Shown: piece after piece, positions 1-8,648 of the stretch
Position numbering within the stretch: position 1 is the first letter of the stretch
How the letters are laid out: each line of letters begins with the position of its first letter
Source of the DNA: Bacteroidales bacterium
GTDB lineage: Bacteria > Bacteroidota > Bacteroidia > Bacteroidales > Lentimicrobiaceae
Length of the DNA: 33,533 bases
Assembly: GCA_024636955.1 (NCBI GenBank)
Contig: JAGXGB010000056.1
Location: 1-33,533 of the forward strand
Reading direction: 5' to 3'
Made by a program: the position numbers and the translations under genes
The notes under the pieces: model-generated
What the model was told of the DNA's origin: nothing
Databases searched by the model: none
What the model saw: only the letters and a program-made list of their open reading frames with translations

Positions 1-62
1 GCGCTGGCATTACAGGCAAATGCTAATATTGCCATAAGTAGGGTAATTTTTAAGGATTTCAT
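1..62 (-). CDS. Secreted protein, N-terminal fragment (cut by contig start)
   Basis: Reading the minus strand from the ATG at 62-60 gives MKSLKITLLMAILAFACNAS, a textbook Sec signal peptide: basic n-region, hydrophobic core and small residues near the end. The open frame runs off the left edge after 20 codons, so the mature protein is not visible and no function can be given. The gene has the best promoter match in the window just upstream (94-124), which supports the start. It is on the same strand as the large T9SS protein but probably has its own transcript, because the promoter lies between them. Confidence 0.6.
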   Translation of the reverse strand, partial: MKSLKITLLMAILAFACNAS

Positions 63-93
63 AGCTTAATGATTTAGTTTAGATTTATTTTCC

Positions 94-124
94 CAAAAAT
101 AAGCAAAACAAAAACGGAATCAAA
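94..124 (-). promoter_or_regulatory. Bacteroidota-type promoter (-33 TTTG / -7 TATTTTTG)
   Basis: On the minus strand, TTTG (124-121) is followed after exactly 19 nt by TATTTTTG (101-94). This fits the Bacteroidota consensus TTTG-N19-21-TAnnTTTG with no mismatch. The ATG of the left-edge gene is about 30 nt downstream. Confidence 0.65.
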
Positions 125-137
125 GCTTTATCGGAAA

Positions 138-3100
138 CTACTTGACCAAACTCACACTCCCCTTCATCTGATATACCTTCCCAACAAAATTGGAGTATGA
201 TATCACCCAGTTATAAACACCCGGCATGGCATTCTCTCCATCCCATCCTTCAGATGCACTGGTGGTTTCAAAGATGCTTTGCCCCCATTTGTTGTAGATG
301 CTCATGCTGAACTGGCGAACCAGTTCTGCATTTACCACCGGTTTAAAGATGTCATTTAGTCCGTCGCTGTTTGGGGTGAAGGCGTTGGGGACTTGTATGG
401 GAATGAAGGTTTCTAACATGAACACACTTTCCAGTGCCTCACAGCCTTCGTTAGTTTTGATGGTAACAGAGTATTCTCCTTCAGCGATTACATTGATGTA
501 GTAGGTTGCTTCTCCGGTATTCCATTCGTAAGAGGCATAGCCCTGGGTGGCTTCGAGCAGGTAGGTTTGTTCAAAGGGTATGGTATCCAGCGTTGGATTG
601 GTGGCAGGGAAGTTGGCTTTTGGTAAAGGGATTACCTGTGCATTTACCACAATTGAATCCTCGCATCCCAGTGCATCGGTGACTTTAATGTTATAGTTGC
701 CTGAATATTCCTGCCCGGCATTGAATCTAATAAACATATCCCTGTTATCGGTACTGCCATCAGGCAATTGCCACTGGTATATTAATGGGCCGGTACCTGT
801 GAATGAAGGTGCAATGGTGAGTATTCCGCCTTCACAGCATTGGGCCGGATGATTAAGGCTAATACCGGCAGGTTCATTTACTTGCATTTGGCCTATGGTG
901 TATTCAACATTGTTTATAGGTCCATTCACTCCTTCAAACCAGCTTAATCCTGCCAGATCCCATGCTAACTGACTATATCCGGTATCGTTTGCTGTGAAGA
1001 CCAGCTCAAACAGTTGTTCTGTTGCTGATAATGTTACAGGGTTTGTGCCTGCCCACGAAGCAACAACCCGTTCAATTGAAGGGAACACTTCAACGCTTAA
1101 TCCTTCTAACTGGTTGTTTAATCCGGCATAGTTTTGACAGGTTACTAAAGCAGCATCATAGCGCAGGCTGATTTCAAATGCTTTCACCCCGTTAAAATTG
1201 GTAACCTCTACAGGAATTGTAAGCAACTGAGGTGAGAAACAGATGGTATCATTGCCTGCAATAGCCGAGAGAATAAACCCCTGAATGTTAATTACCGTAA
1301 TGCTATCGGCTGTGATGCAACCATTTTGGTCAATTACCTGGTAGTAGTATGTACCTTGTGCAAGACCGGTAAAATAACCGGTGTCTTGAACAACACCATT
1401 AAGCACATAAGTTAAATCACCAAACCCTTCAGCAGTAAGGGTAACTGTTCCATTGTGATTGTTATCAATCTCAGGTTCTGTTGATGGAGTAACCATTGGG
1501 CCGGGTTCATTGGTGATGATAATTTTATCACTCCATGTGGCCTGACAACCGGTACTGTCGATAACACGGACTTTCACTACATATTCACCCGGCTCCAGAT
1601 TGGTAAAATTACCTTCATTTTCCAGCCACTCATCTTGCCGTATAGAATAAGCAAGCATATCACCCAAACCTGTTACGGCTGTAATGGCGATAGTACCATT
1701 GTTTTTATCACAGTATGAAGGCTGGTGATCAACGGAATCTATAAGAACATCCCCTGCATCGGGAACATAATACTTTTGAATAAAATTGGTACATCCACGT
1801 CCATCAGTTGCCCAAAGGGAGTACCAGTCGGCAGGCAGGTTGTATATGTCAAGTGTTGTGTCAACTAGATTATCATACGAATCCACCCACCAGACAGAAA
1901 CAGGTTCTACGCCCGTAATGGTTAATTCCCTGATAGCTCCTGTACTGCCATTACAGGCTGTTGGTGAAATAAGCACTGAATCACCTAAGACAGGTGAAGG
2001 ATAATACTCAACCCTGACAGAATCTCTTCCCAGGCAACCAAGAGTGTTGGTAACTTCAATCCAGTAAGTACCGGTATCAGCCACGGTAATTGATCGGGTG
2101 GTATCACCACTGCTCCAAAGGTAAGAGTCAAAGACATCAGACTCAAAAGTTACAGAATCGCCTTTACAAATAAATGCTGAATCACCAATATTGGGAAAAG
2201 GAGCCGGTAAAACAGAAATCACTTTAACAGAAGTATCAGACCTGCCCCCTTGCCAGTAAGAAATCAGGGTAACAGAGTAATCTCCGGGAGTATGATAGAC
2301 ATGAGAAGTATTAAGAAATGTTGAAGTATCATTGACACCAGAAGAAGCATCACCAAAGTTCCAATACACACTATCAGGCGCCGGATATATATTGGGAGTG
2401 AAAAGGGTGGGTTGATTGATGCATGCTGCAGCGTAGTTGATATAAGAGAAGTACTTTTGGAGCATTTGGGGAAGCCCAAAAAAATACTCCCGGCTGCCCT
2501 CACCTAATGAGAGTGAAGCAAATTGAAAATTACAAAATATACCTTTTGTATTTGGGTAATTGATAACGCTTAATCTATTATCGCCAAATTTCCCTCCATA
2601 TATTTTTCCATCAGGTCCGGATTGAAGTAATCCGGCAACTCCTTTGCCAATGGTAATTTCTGAATTCTTTACTAGGGCAGAATCAGGAATTGTGACATCA
2701 AATTGCTGTATATCAGCACACTCATTAACAAGGATAGTATGGTTGTTGTGGCTGCAATATAACAATTTTGAATCGGGTGAATATTCTAAACCGACAGGGC
2801 TACTATCGCCCACCCCACTACATATTGTATCAGGTTTAATAATAAACTGTGGGGTGTATCTGCCGGTTTCTGTATTAAAGTGGCCAAATTCGATACAACC
2901 CAATCCTGAATAAGCAGCCGCAAATTTTGTTCCATCCGGACTTATGTTTACTTCACCAAAGTGTTGAAGCGGCTCATCACTATAAGAGATATTAATAAGG
3001 CTTTGGCTAATTAACCCTTCTGTACTAAGTCCTTCAGATGTTAATAGAAATGAATAAAACTCATTGCCGGGAAAACTACGAGTAATAATCCAAATATCTT

Positions 3101-3614
3101 TATTGTTTCTGTGCCTTACAGCAGTTAACTTTTCAAGAGCATATCCTGTCGAGGGAAGGTAAATAGGTATATTTTTTTTTCCTTCAACTATATCTCCAAA
3201 TCCGTTATTAAGCGTAATATCAAAGATTGAGTATAGTATACCGGTTTCAGGTATTAATGAAATATTATAAGACTCGTAAAAAACATTGATAATGTAATAT
3301 AAAGTTAAACTGCCTGGTAAAGGTAATATTATGGAACCCTGATAGCTATATTTTCCGTGCAACCCAATGGCAATGGGACGATTAATGCGATCGTAAAGGC
3401 AATAGCCATCAGTATAAAATAGCAAGTTTCCTAGTGAATCACTCATCGCTGCTCCAGCATGACCATAATTATTGCCTTCAGGAAGGGGTTGAGGTACACC
3501 ATTATTGAAAGTTATACCACAATGACCTCCAAAATACCAATTGTGGTATTCATTTTGGGCACAGCAGGCAATATCCATGGTTACAAGGAAGATAAACAAG
3601 ATTCTTCGAAGCAT
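138..3614 (-). CDS. Large multidomain secreted protein with T9SS type B sorting domain
   Basis: About 1158 residues from the ATG at 3614. The frame is open to an earlier ATG at 3668, but that would overlap the upstream gene by 40 nt. The 3614 start gives a clean signal peptide (MLRRILFIFLVTMDIACC) and lies 14 nt after the upstream stop, behind an AAGGGTG-like ribosome site. Visible order: a beta-propeller-like region with SPDGTK/SPDSK blade motifs (about 20-395); a PKD domain with WNFGD and HVYHTPGDYSVTL (about 395-470); an Ig-like repeat; three SprB-like repeats (about 545-780); a cohesin-like domain (about 785-912); two more Ig/PKD-like units; and a C-terminal CHU_C/type B sorting domain (VPNAFTPNSDGLNDIF, about 1072-1158). 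Family knowledge: such proteins are exported by T9SS and anchored or released at the surface. An adhesive or gliding role is inference; the ligand is unknown. Confidence 0.85.
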   Translation of the reverse strand: MLRRILFIFLVTMDIACCAQNEYHNWYFGGHCGITFNNGVPQPLPEGNNYGHAGAAMSDSLGNLLFYTDGYCLYDRINRPIAIGLHGKYSYQGSIILPLPGSLTLYYIINVFYESYNISLIPETGILYSIFDITLNNGFGDIVEGKKNIPIYLPSTGYALEKLTAVRHRNNKDIWIITRSFPGNEFYSFLLTSEGLSTEGLISQSLINISYSDEPLQHFGEVNISPDGTKFAAAYSGLGCIEFGHFNTETGRYTPQFIIKPDTICSGVGDSSPVGLEYSPDSKLLYCSHNNHTILVNECADIQQFDVTIPDSALVKNSEITIGKGVAGLLQSGPDGKIYGGKFGDNRLSVINYPNTKGIFCNFQFASLSLGEGSREYFFGLPQMLQKYFSYINYAAACINQPTLFTPNIYPAPDSVYWNFGDASSGVNDTSTFLNTSHVYHTPGDYSVTLISYWQGGRSDTSVKVISVLPAPFPNIGDSAFICKGDSVTFESDVFDSYLWSSGDTTRSITVADTGTYWIEVTNTLGCLGRDSVRVEYYPSPVLGDSVLISPTACNGSTGAIRELTITGVEPVSVWWVDSYDNLVDTTLDIYNLPADWYSLWATDGRGCTNFIQKYYVPDAGDVLIDSVDHQPSYCDKNNGTIAITAVTGLGDMLAYSIRQDEWLENEGNFTNLEPGEYVVKVRVIDSTGCQATWSDKIIITNEPGPMVTPSTEPEIDNNHNGTVTLTAEGFGDLTYVLNGVVQDTGYFTGLAQGTYYYQVIDQNGCITADSITVINIQGFILSAIAGNDTICFSPQLLTIPVEVTNFNGVKAFEISLRYDAALVTCQNYAGLNNQLEGLSVEVFPSIERVVASWAGTNPVTLSATEQLFELVFTANDTGYSQLAWDLAGLSWFEGVNGPINNVEYTIGQMQVNEPAGISLNHPAQCCEGGILTIAPSFTGTGPLIYQWQLPDGSTDNRDMFIRFNAGQEYSGNYNIKVTDALGCEDSIVVNAQVIPLPKANFPATNPTLDTIPFEQTYLLEATQGYASYEWNTGEATYYINVIAEGEYSVTIKTNEGCEALESVFMLETFIPIQVPNAFTPNSDGLNDIFKPVVNAELVRQFSMSIYNKWGQSIFETTSASEGWDGENAMPGVYNWVISYSNFVGKVYQMKGSVSLVK

Positions 3615-3628
3615 ACAAAACAGCACCC

Positions 3629-4000
3629 TTAATTCATTTCTACAGCAGGAATAGTTAGTATGTTCCACATTTCTCCAGTATCAAGTAATTGTGTCCAGTT
3701 CTGACCACTGCCTGAAGCTTCCTGCCTCGTCACCAAAGCAACATATCTGTAACGATCATTCTGATCACTTACTAAACTTACACATGTAAGATTGATTTCA
3801 CCGGGTGAAAATTGGTATGGGATTTGGGATGGAACATCTTGTTTTTGTGCGACAAGACAATAGTTTTGCGTAACAGCATCTAATACATAAAGGCCTGAAT
3901 AACTGGTATTTTCAGTAATACTAACAGTTACATATTGTGCGCTGACATTGTATGCAAAAGCACAAATCCCTAATAATAAGGTAAACTTAAGTTTTTTCAT
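3629..4000 (-). CDS. Small secreted protein of unknown function
   Basis: 123 residues with a clear signal peptide (MKKLKFTLLLGICAFAYNVSA, cleavage before QYVTV). The mature part of about 100 residues is beta-rich in appearance (VTVSITENTSYSGLYVLD, YRYVALVTRQ), with two cysteines and no T9SS sorting domain. I do not recognise the family. It lies 14 nt upstream of the large T9SS type B protein on the same strand, so the two are probably co-transcribed; a partner or accessory role on the cell surface is possible but unproven. A TATCTTTG promoter element lies 27 nt upstream of its ATG. Confidence 0.7.
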   Translation of the reverse strand: MKKLKFTLLLGICAFAYNVSAQYVTVSITENTSYSGLYVLDAVTQNYCLVAQKQDVPSQIPYQFSPGEINLTCVSLVSDQNDRYRYVALVTRQEASGSGQNWTQLLDTGEMWNILTIPAVEMN

Positions 4001-4027
4001 GATTTTATTTTTTTATTAATACAAGGT

Positions 4028-4035
4028 CAAAGATA
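4028..4035 (-). promoter_or_regulatory. Candidate -7 element TATCTTTG
   Basis: CAAAGATA on the plus strand is TATCTTTG on the minus strand, an exact TAnnTTTG match 27 nt upstream of the ATG at 4000. No good TTTG lies 19-21 nt further up, so this is only half of the consensus. Confidence 0.4.
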
Positions 4036-4154
4036 ATATAGTATTGTCAATATCCACTCTTTGACTATTTATTTTAACCAAGCTAACGTCCCAGTAGAGT
4101 GCACCGTTCCCCATCAAATCCAGATAATTGATTATCCTACGTTTCATCTTTTCC

Positions 4155-4172
4155 AGACGCCAAATGGCGTCT
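4155..4172. repeat. Hairpin AGACGCCA-AA-TGGCGTCT
   Basis: Two perfect 8-nt arms around a 2-nt centre, GC-rich in an AT-rich spacer. No T-run follows on either strand, so it is not a standard intrinsic terminator. It resembles a REP-type extragenic palindrome, but it is the only copy I see in this window. Confidence 0.5.
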
Positions 4173-4340
4173 ACGAATTGTGGTTGTGTTAAACGGTGTC
4201 TGCCTTTATGACATGCACCTTTTGGTCTTGATTGCATTCCGATGTGAAATCTGGTGCAACTGCAACTCCGTACCCCGGTAGTCTGGTTTAGGTTGCTAGT
4301 GTGGAGCCTTATTTACGAAAAAACTGTCAAGAGGACCTTC

Positions 4341-5624
4341 CTACAACTGAGCTTGTGCAGCACTAAAACGCGCAGCAAAATCCCCGCCTGTAGGGTTTTG
4401 GAATACTCTTAATTCAAACTCAGGTACTGCTGCCAGGATGTGATCGAAGATGTCTGATTGAATGTCTTCGTAGGGTTTCCAGTCGAGTATTCTACTGAAT
4501 ACATATATTTCTATTGGAATGCCGCTTTCGCCGGGTTGGAGCTGGCGCACCAGCATTGTCATTTCCTGGTTTACAAAGGGATTTTGTTTCAGGTATTCAA
4601 CAAGGTAAGCTCTGAAAACGCCGATATTAGTTTGCCTGCGACCATTTACCATTATGCTTTCATCAATATCATTCTCTGTATTAAATTGAGTGAGTTCCTG
4701 TTGCTTTGAACTGATGTAATTCTGCAGTAGCCTGATCTTACTGTATTTTCCAAGCATTTCAGGAGTGCAGAATTTTACACTGTTCATGTCAATGTTAAGG
4801 GAGCGCTTGATACGGCGACCACCCGATTCTTCCATACCACGCCAGTTAACGAAGCTATCTGACACCAGTGAGTATGTAGGCACCATGGTAATGCTTTTAT
4901 CCCAATTCTGTACTTTGACGGTTGTAAGTGATATTTCTATAACGTCACCATCAGCACCTGACTTCTGCATTACAATCCAATCACCCTGGCGCACCATATC
5001 ATTGGCTGATATCTGTATTCCGGCAACTAGTCCTAATATAGGATCTTTGAAGATCAGTAACAATACGGCAGAGAATGCACCTAAACCACCCAAAAGGTAA
5101 ATAGGTGATTTGTCGAACAGCAAGGATATTACTATGATGCCTGCAATTATGTATAGGAAGATCTTTAAAACCTGTATGTACCCTTTTACAGGTTTTGATT
5201 TTGAAATTTCAAAGCCCTGGTAAATATCGTAAAGGGCATTCAAAAATTTATTGATTGTTGATATAGCAATAAATACAAGCAATATTCTGTTAATCAGCAG
5301 AGCCCAGTATAAGAATGTTGGGAATTCAGTTAAGGTATATGGTGCAAGCACATTAAAGAGCAGCGGGGCAACTAATAATGCCGCTTTATGGAATACACGG
5401 TTGTTGTAAAGGGCATCATCCCATGTTGAGGAAGTACGATAAGTGATCTTTCGCAGAATCTTCAGGCCTATCAACTTGATTACATAATAGATAGCAGTAA
5501 TGATGATAAGCATCAGTATAAAGTCGGTAACATCTCTCATTAAAGAGGTTATGTCATTTGAGAAGCCCATGTCCATCAGCCACTGTTTCACTCTTTCTCC
5601 AAAGGATATCATTAGTAATGTCAT
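4341..5624 (-). CDS. MscS-family mechanosensitive channel (YbdG/MscM type)
   Basis: 427 residues. Membrane segments at about 32-55, 80-95, 103-125 and 148-170, and a pore-forming helix at about 175-200, followed by the MscS beta and alpha/beta cytoplasmic domains. Diagnostic stretches are AGIQISANDMVRQGDWI (201-217), the GADG turn, TVKVQNWDKSITMVPT (235-250) and SDSFVNWRGM...GGRRIKRS (255-275). These match my recollection of E. coli YbdG rather than the shorter MscS. Role: an inner-membrane channel that opens under tension and releases solutes on osmotic downshock. The gene starts 7 nt after the stop of the glycosyltransferase, so the two form an operon. An internal start at Met5 is possible. 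Family assignment is firm; conductance type is inference. Confidence 0.9.
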   Translation of the reverse strand: MTLLMISFGERVKQWLMDMGFSNDITSLMRDVTDFILMLIIITAIYYVIKLIGLKILRKITYRTSSTWDDALYNNRVFHKAALLVAPLLFNVLAPYTLTEFPTFLYWALLINRILLVFIAISTINKFLNALYDIYQGFEISKSKPVKGYIQVLKIFLYIIAGIIVISLLFDKSPIYLLGGLGAFSAVLLLIFKDPILGLVAGIQISANDMVRQGDWIVMQKSGADGDVIEISLTTVKVQNWDKSITMVPTYSLVSDSFVNWRGMEESGGRRIKRSLNIDMNSVKFCTPEMLGKYSKIRLLQNYISSKQQELTQFNTENDIDESIMVNGRRQTNIGVFRAYLVEYLKQNPFVNQEMTMLVRQLQPGESGIPIEIYVFSRILDWKPYEDIQSDIFDHILAAVPEFELRVFQNPTGGDFAARFSAAQAQL

Positions 5625-5631
5625 CGTGCAA

Positions 5632-7224
5632 TTATTTTAATTTAACTATCTTGATTGGTTGATCATGCCTATACAAGTTGAAATCGTAAACAGTTTCGTA
5701 AGCATCTTCGGGTAATTGCCGGGGATCGAGGTAGTAGTAATCTTCTTTATTGAAGTTATCCCATTTGTGCTCAAGCAACTGCATTTTGCCCAGCGTAATG
5801 TAAAAGCTTGTAGCATGTTCAGTTTCACTATCCCTGTATATGTAAAGCTTTGAGTTGCCGGTTACTTGCGCGGCTTTTAAAGCACCTACCTTATGCTCCT
5901 GAAAATCATTGTAGCGCGGCGGGATAATAAACCAGTCAAACCCTATACGCAGCACCAGCATAGCTGTGGCAAAGATCACTAATCGCTGCTCTTTGATTTT
6001 TATAAAGAAGAAAAGTAAAGCTGCTATCGCTATAAACATGACTGCCCCTTTTAACCATGCATGGTCAACCCAGCCAGTCTGCTTCAGCACTGGCATTAAT
6101 ACAGCAGCCACCATACCAAGTATGAGCACCGAGCCAAGGAAGTATTCTATGAATCGGCTGAGTTTGCCTCCTTCTTCAAGATTCTTGTAGAACATATAAA
6201 TGAGCACAGTGAAAATGGGCGGAAACAGCATGAAGATGTACCTGGGATAAGTCTCAGGGGATGTCCAGTATATAAGGATATTGAATATAAATACAAAGAA
6301 ATTGAATTGAAGGAAAGGATGGGTTTTAACAACTGAGGTGAATTTCTTTGAAAATAAGAATATGCCAAGGACTGACCACGGGAAGAAGTGGTAAAACATC
6401 TCTAACGGGAAAGTGAACAGATGACTTACAAATCTTCCCCATCCATAATGTATGATAGTTCGTTTCTCCGATTCAGTGAAAAGAGTGGTGAATACGTTGT
6501 CGAGTGAATTATGCCTGGCATAAATAAAGTAGTAGCTTCCAACAATCAGGATTAGCAACCCGATTCCTGCAAAGTGTTTCCACGAAAACAGCCTCAGGAA
6601 TTCCTTTTTATAGGTGAAGAAGGTAAGCAGCGTAATAGCCTGGAATACCAGCGACGGTAATCCTTTCATGAGGAAGGTTACAGCTGTAAGGGCGTATGAA
6701 ACCAGGAAAAGGGCAAGATATTTATCGCGTTTATGATAGTAATATATGCACATGAAAGAGAGGTACACCAGCCATGAGAAGGTAATATCTATCAATCCAA
6801 GGAACGAATCCCAGAAGAGTATGCGACCCGAGGTTATAAACAGCATGACAATAATAAAAGCCTGTTTGCCACCTAATTCCTTTTTAACAAAGTGATATAT
6901 GGTTATCCCGAAAAGGAATAACCCGACAATTACTGGTAACCTCAGTGTGAACTCTGAATAATTGCCCATCAGTTTATAGAAACCAATGATGATCCAGTTA
7001 TAAAGCGGTGGTTTGTTGTAGTAGAATTCACCGTTAATAGTGGGTGTAAAATAATTACCACTTATGATCATTTCAAGTGCCACAATTGCTCTTGTGGGTT
7101 CATCAGTTGGAAAGTTTATAGCAAGGAAACCCAAGTGCCATAGTAATGCGGGGAACAGCATTACAACGCTCAGTGTGTAAAAGAACCACGGGTTATTTCT
7201 CAGATAGTTAAGTATGTTATTCAT
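5632..7224 (-). CDS. ArnT-like glycosyltransferase, GT39/PMT_2 family
   Basis: 530 residues, polytopic, with about 11-12 hydrophobic segments. The first outer loop carries the acidic pair D41-E42 (NFPTDEPTRAIVALEM), where ArnT/PMT enzymes keep the catalytic DE, followed by the family stretch NGEFYYNKPPLYNWI. The length matches ArnT-like enzymes (about 500-550). The C-terminal 100 residues form a soluble domain (YIYRDSETEHATSFYI). Known of the family: these integral membrane enzymes use polyprenyl-phosphate sugars to modify lipid A, lipids or proteins on the periplasmic side. Donor and acceptor cannot be read from the sequence. It is co-directional and nearly contiguous with the mechanosensitive channel gene. 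Confidence 0.85.
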   Translation of the reverse strand: MNNILNYLRNNPWFFYTLSVVMLFPALLWHLGFLAINFPTDEPTRAIVALEMIISGNYFTPTINGEFYYNKPPLYNWIIIGFYKLMGNYSEFTLRLPVIVGLFLFGITIYHFVKKELGGKQAFIIVMLFITSGRILFWDSFLGLIDITFSWLVYLSFMCIYYYHKRDKYLALFLVSYALTAVTFLMKGLPSLVFQAITLLTFFTYKKEFLRLFSWKHFAGIGLLILIVGSYYFIYARHNSLDNVFTTLFTESEKRTIIHYGWGRFVSHLFTFPLEMFYHFFPWSVLGIFLFSKKFTSVVKTHPFLQFNFFVFIFNILIYWTSPETYPRYIFMLFPPIFTVLIYMFYKNLEEGGKLSRFIEYFLGSVLILGMVAAVLMPVLKQTGWVDHAWLKGAVMFIAIAALLFFFIKIKEQRLVIFATAMLVLRIGFDWFIIPPRYNDFQEHKVGALKAAQVTGNSKLYIYRDSETEHATSFYITLGKMQLLEHKWDNFNKEDYYYLDPRQLPEDAYETVYDFNLYRHDQPIKIVKLK

Positions 7225-7274
7225 TGAGTGCTATGATCAATTATTAGGTATTTGCTAATGCTTATGATTCTGCC

Positions 7275-7294
7275 ACTTAAGTCCGGATTTAAGT
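7275..7294. promoter_or_regulatory. 20-bp imperfect palindrome, operator-like
   Basis: ACTTAAGTCCGGATTTAAGT is symmetric except for one mismatched pair (positions 7 and 14). It lies in the 86-nt gap between the stop of the SUI1 gene and the start of the glycosyltransferase gene, about 50-70 nt upstream of the latter. No T-run follows, so an operator is more likely than a terminator. The binding protein is unknown. Confidence 0.35.
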
Positions 7295-7310
7295 CTCCGT
7301 TCCCAAGGGT

Positions 7311-7652
7311 TTAACCACTAAATTTAGCTTTATATCCGTTTTTTATAAGGTAATCCATAATCTTCTGTTTAAAATCACCCTGCACAATGATTTGTCCATC
7401 GCCTGAAGAGCCACCTGCCGCACAAAGGTTCTTAAGCTTCTTTGCCAGATCAGCAAGGTCAGAGTCCTTGCCCACAAACCCGGTTACCAGCGTTGCTTTT
7501 TTAGCGCCTTTTAGTTTTTTATCGAGCATTATCCTCAAATCCTGCTTTGAAGGCGGAAGGGTTTCTGCCTCTGTCGGTTCATTGGTGGAGTATTTGAATT
7601 CAGGATTGGTTGAATATACAATTCCTGTAGGTTTACCTTTTTTGCCGCTCAT
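7311..7652 (-). CDS. yciH: SUI1/YciH family translation factor
   Basis: 113 residues, the usual bacterial YciH length. The N-terminal 45 residues are a flexible polar segment (STNPEFKYSTNEPTEAETLPPSKQ). The SUI1/eIF1 fold follows: DLRIMLDKKLKGAKKATLVTGF, then LAKKLKNLCAAGGSSGDG and IIVQGDFKQKIMDYLIKNGY. The GG-S-x-x-D-G and QG(D) turns are the family hallmark. Bacterial members are thought to influence initiation fidelity on the small ribosomal subunit, but they are dispensable where tested. It starts 42 nt after the lipid kinase stop and was probably transcribed with it. Confidence 0.92.
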   Translation of the reverse strand: MSGKKGKPTGIVYSTNPEFKYSTNEPTEAETLPPSKQDLRIMLDKKLKGAKKATLVTGFVGKDSDLADLAKKLKNLCAAGGSSGDGQIIVQGDFKQKIMDYLIKNGYKAKFSG

Positions 7653-7694
7653 ACTTCATTAACGTTTACCGGTTTTTGTTAAACATCTGTTATT

Positions 7695-8585
7695 TCAGGG
7701 CACAATTACATTCAGCGATAAAGGGTTTACAGTGATTTTTAAATCTTTGCCCACTTTAACAGGTTCACCATCAAGGTTGATAGATTTATTTCTGTTTCTT
7801 GTTAACAGCACTTCCTTTGCTTTTATCACTTCCAGATAGTCTGAATCATCAAGTTTATTTCTCCACAGTAATCCCATTATGTAAGGTGCAGTGATGATAG
7901 GTGCCTTTTTTACAATGCAAACATCCATCATACCATCGTCAGCCAATGCAGTGGGGGCTATTACAGTGTTGTATCCAAATTGATTGCTATTAGCAAAACT
8001 AACAAATAAAGCTTTTCTTTTAACTTCGATACCGTCAATGATCATCATATACTTCCGTGGACGATATGCTCCATAAGCCTGCAGAGCTATACGGAAATAG
8101 GTAAGAAAACCGCGCCGCTCAGCTTTTGCGAACTTCCTTGCAACAAGTGCATCAAAGCCAACACCTGCTATGGAAGCAAATAGCTCCCCATTCACTGAAA
8201 TGGTGTCAATAAGCTTAGTGTTCTGCCTGTTGATCAAGGCAATGCTTTCACCAAGATCTATAGGAATTTTTAGAAATCGTGCTAATCCATTGCCTGATCC
8301 CGCGGGAATAATGGCAACTGCCGACGAACTACCGTAAGCACCTTTTATTACTTTGTTTGCGGTACCATCACCCCCTACAGATGCAATAACATCATAACCG
8401 GCTGCTGCAGCATTGGTGCTCAATTCAAGTGCGTGATCTGCTGAGTCAGTATAATTAACAGTCCAGCTAAAAATTGAAGCATCGAGATTAGCTTCAATAA
8501 TCTGTTCAATACTGTTCTGGCTCTTTTTAACACCTGAAACGGGGTTAACAATAAAAATTACCTGTTTCTTATTTTGCTCCATCAA
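7695..8585 (-). CDS. Diacylglycerol kinase-like lipid kinase (DagK/YegS family)
   Basis: 296 residues. The N-terminal nucleotide-binding domain has IVNPVSG (12-18), the GGDGTAN phosphate loop (71-77) and PAGSGNGLAR (94-103); the C-terminal beta-sandwich domain carries SINLDGEPV, the typical final motif. The full-length match to the LCB5/YegS fold (about 290-300) indicates an intact enzyme. It probably phosphorylates diacylglycerol or a related lipid alcohol at the inner face of the membrane, recycling lipid headgroup debris or making a lipid precursor; the exact substrate cannot be read from sequence. It starts at one of two adjacent Met codons (MMEQNKK). A TAACTTTG element lies 17 nt upstream, suggesting its own promoter inside the ABC-to-SUI1 run. 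Confidence 0.9.
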   Translation of the reverse strand: MMEQNKKQVIFIVNPVSGVKKSQNSIEQIIEANLDASIFSWTVNYTDSADHALELSTNAAAAGYDVIASVGGDGTANKVIKGAYGSSSAVAIIPAGSGNGLARFLKIPIDLGESIALINRQNTKLIDTISVNGELFASIAGVGFDALVARKFAKAERRGFLTYFRIALQAYGAYRPRKYMMIIDGIEVKRKALFVSFANSNQFGYNTVIAPTALADDGMMDVCIVKKAPIITAPYIMGLLWRNKLDDSDYLEVIKAKEVLLTRNRNKSINLDGEPVKVGKDLKITVNPLSLNVIVP

Positions 8586-8601
8586 CGCATTTAATACAGT
8601 G

Positions 8602-8609
8602 CAAAGTTA
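8602..8609 (-). promoter_or_regulatory. Candidate -7 element TAACTTTG
   Basis: CAAAGTTA on the plus strand is an exact minus-strand TAnnTTTG match in the 63-nt gap between the ABC permease and the lipid kinase, 17 nt before the kinase ATG. No clear -33 partner. Confidence 0.35.
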
Positions 8610-8648
8610 ACATTTTCCGTTGCAATGAAGTGCTGTACTGCTTCTGAG

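Larger units (their letters stand above)
4001..4340. other. 340-bp stretch without a convincing gene
   Basis: Holds the leader and -7 element of the small secreted gene, a GC-rich hairpin (4155-4172) and otherwise nothing recognisable. A 73-codon minus-strand frame (4016-4237) is open here but has no signal peptide or known motif, contains the hairpin, and its 3' end overlaps the promoter element of the next gene. I treat it as probably non-coding or a decayed remnant. Confidence 0.5.

Noticed and set aside
3615..3668. N-terminal extension of the large T9SS protein to an ATG at 3668
   Set aside because: It would overlap the upstream gene by 40 nt and place 18 residues before an evident signal peptide.
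4016..4237. 73-codon minus-strand frame
   Set aside because: No recognisable motif or signal peptide; contains a palindrome and overlaps the promoter element of the next gene. Treated as non-coding.
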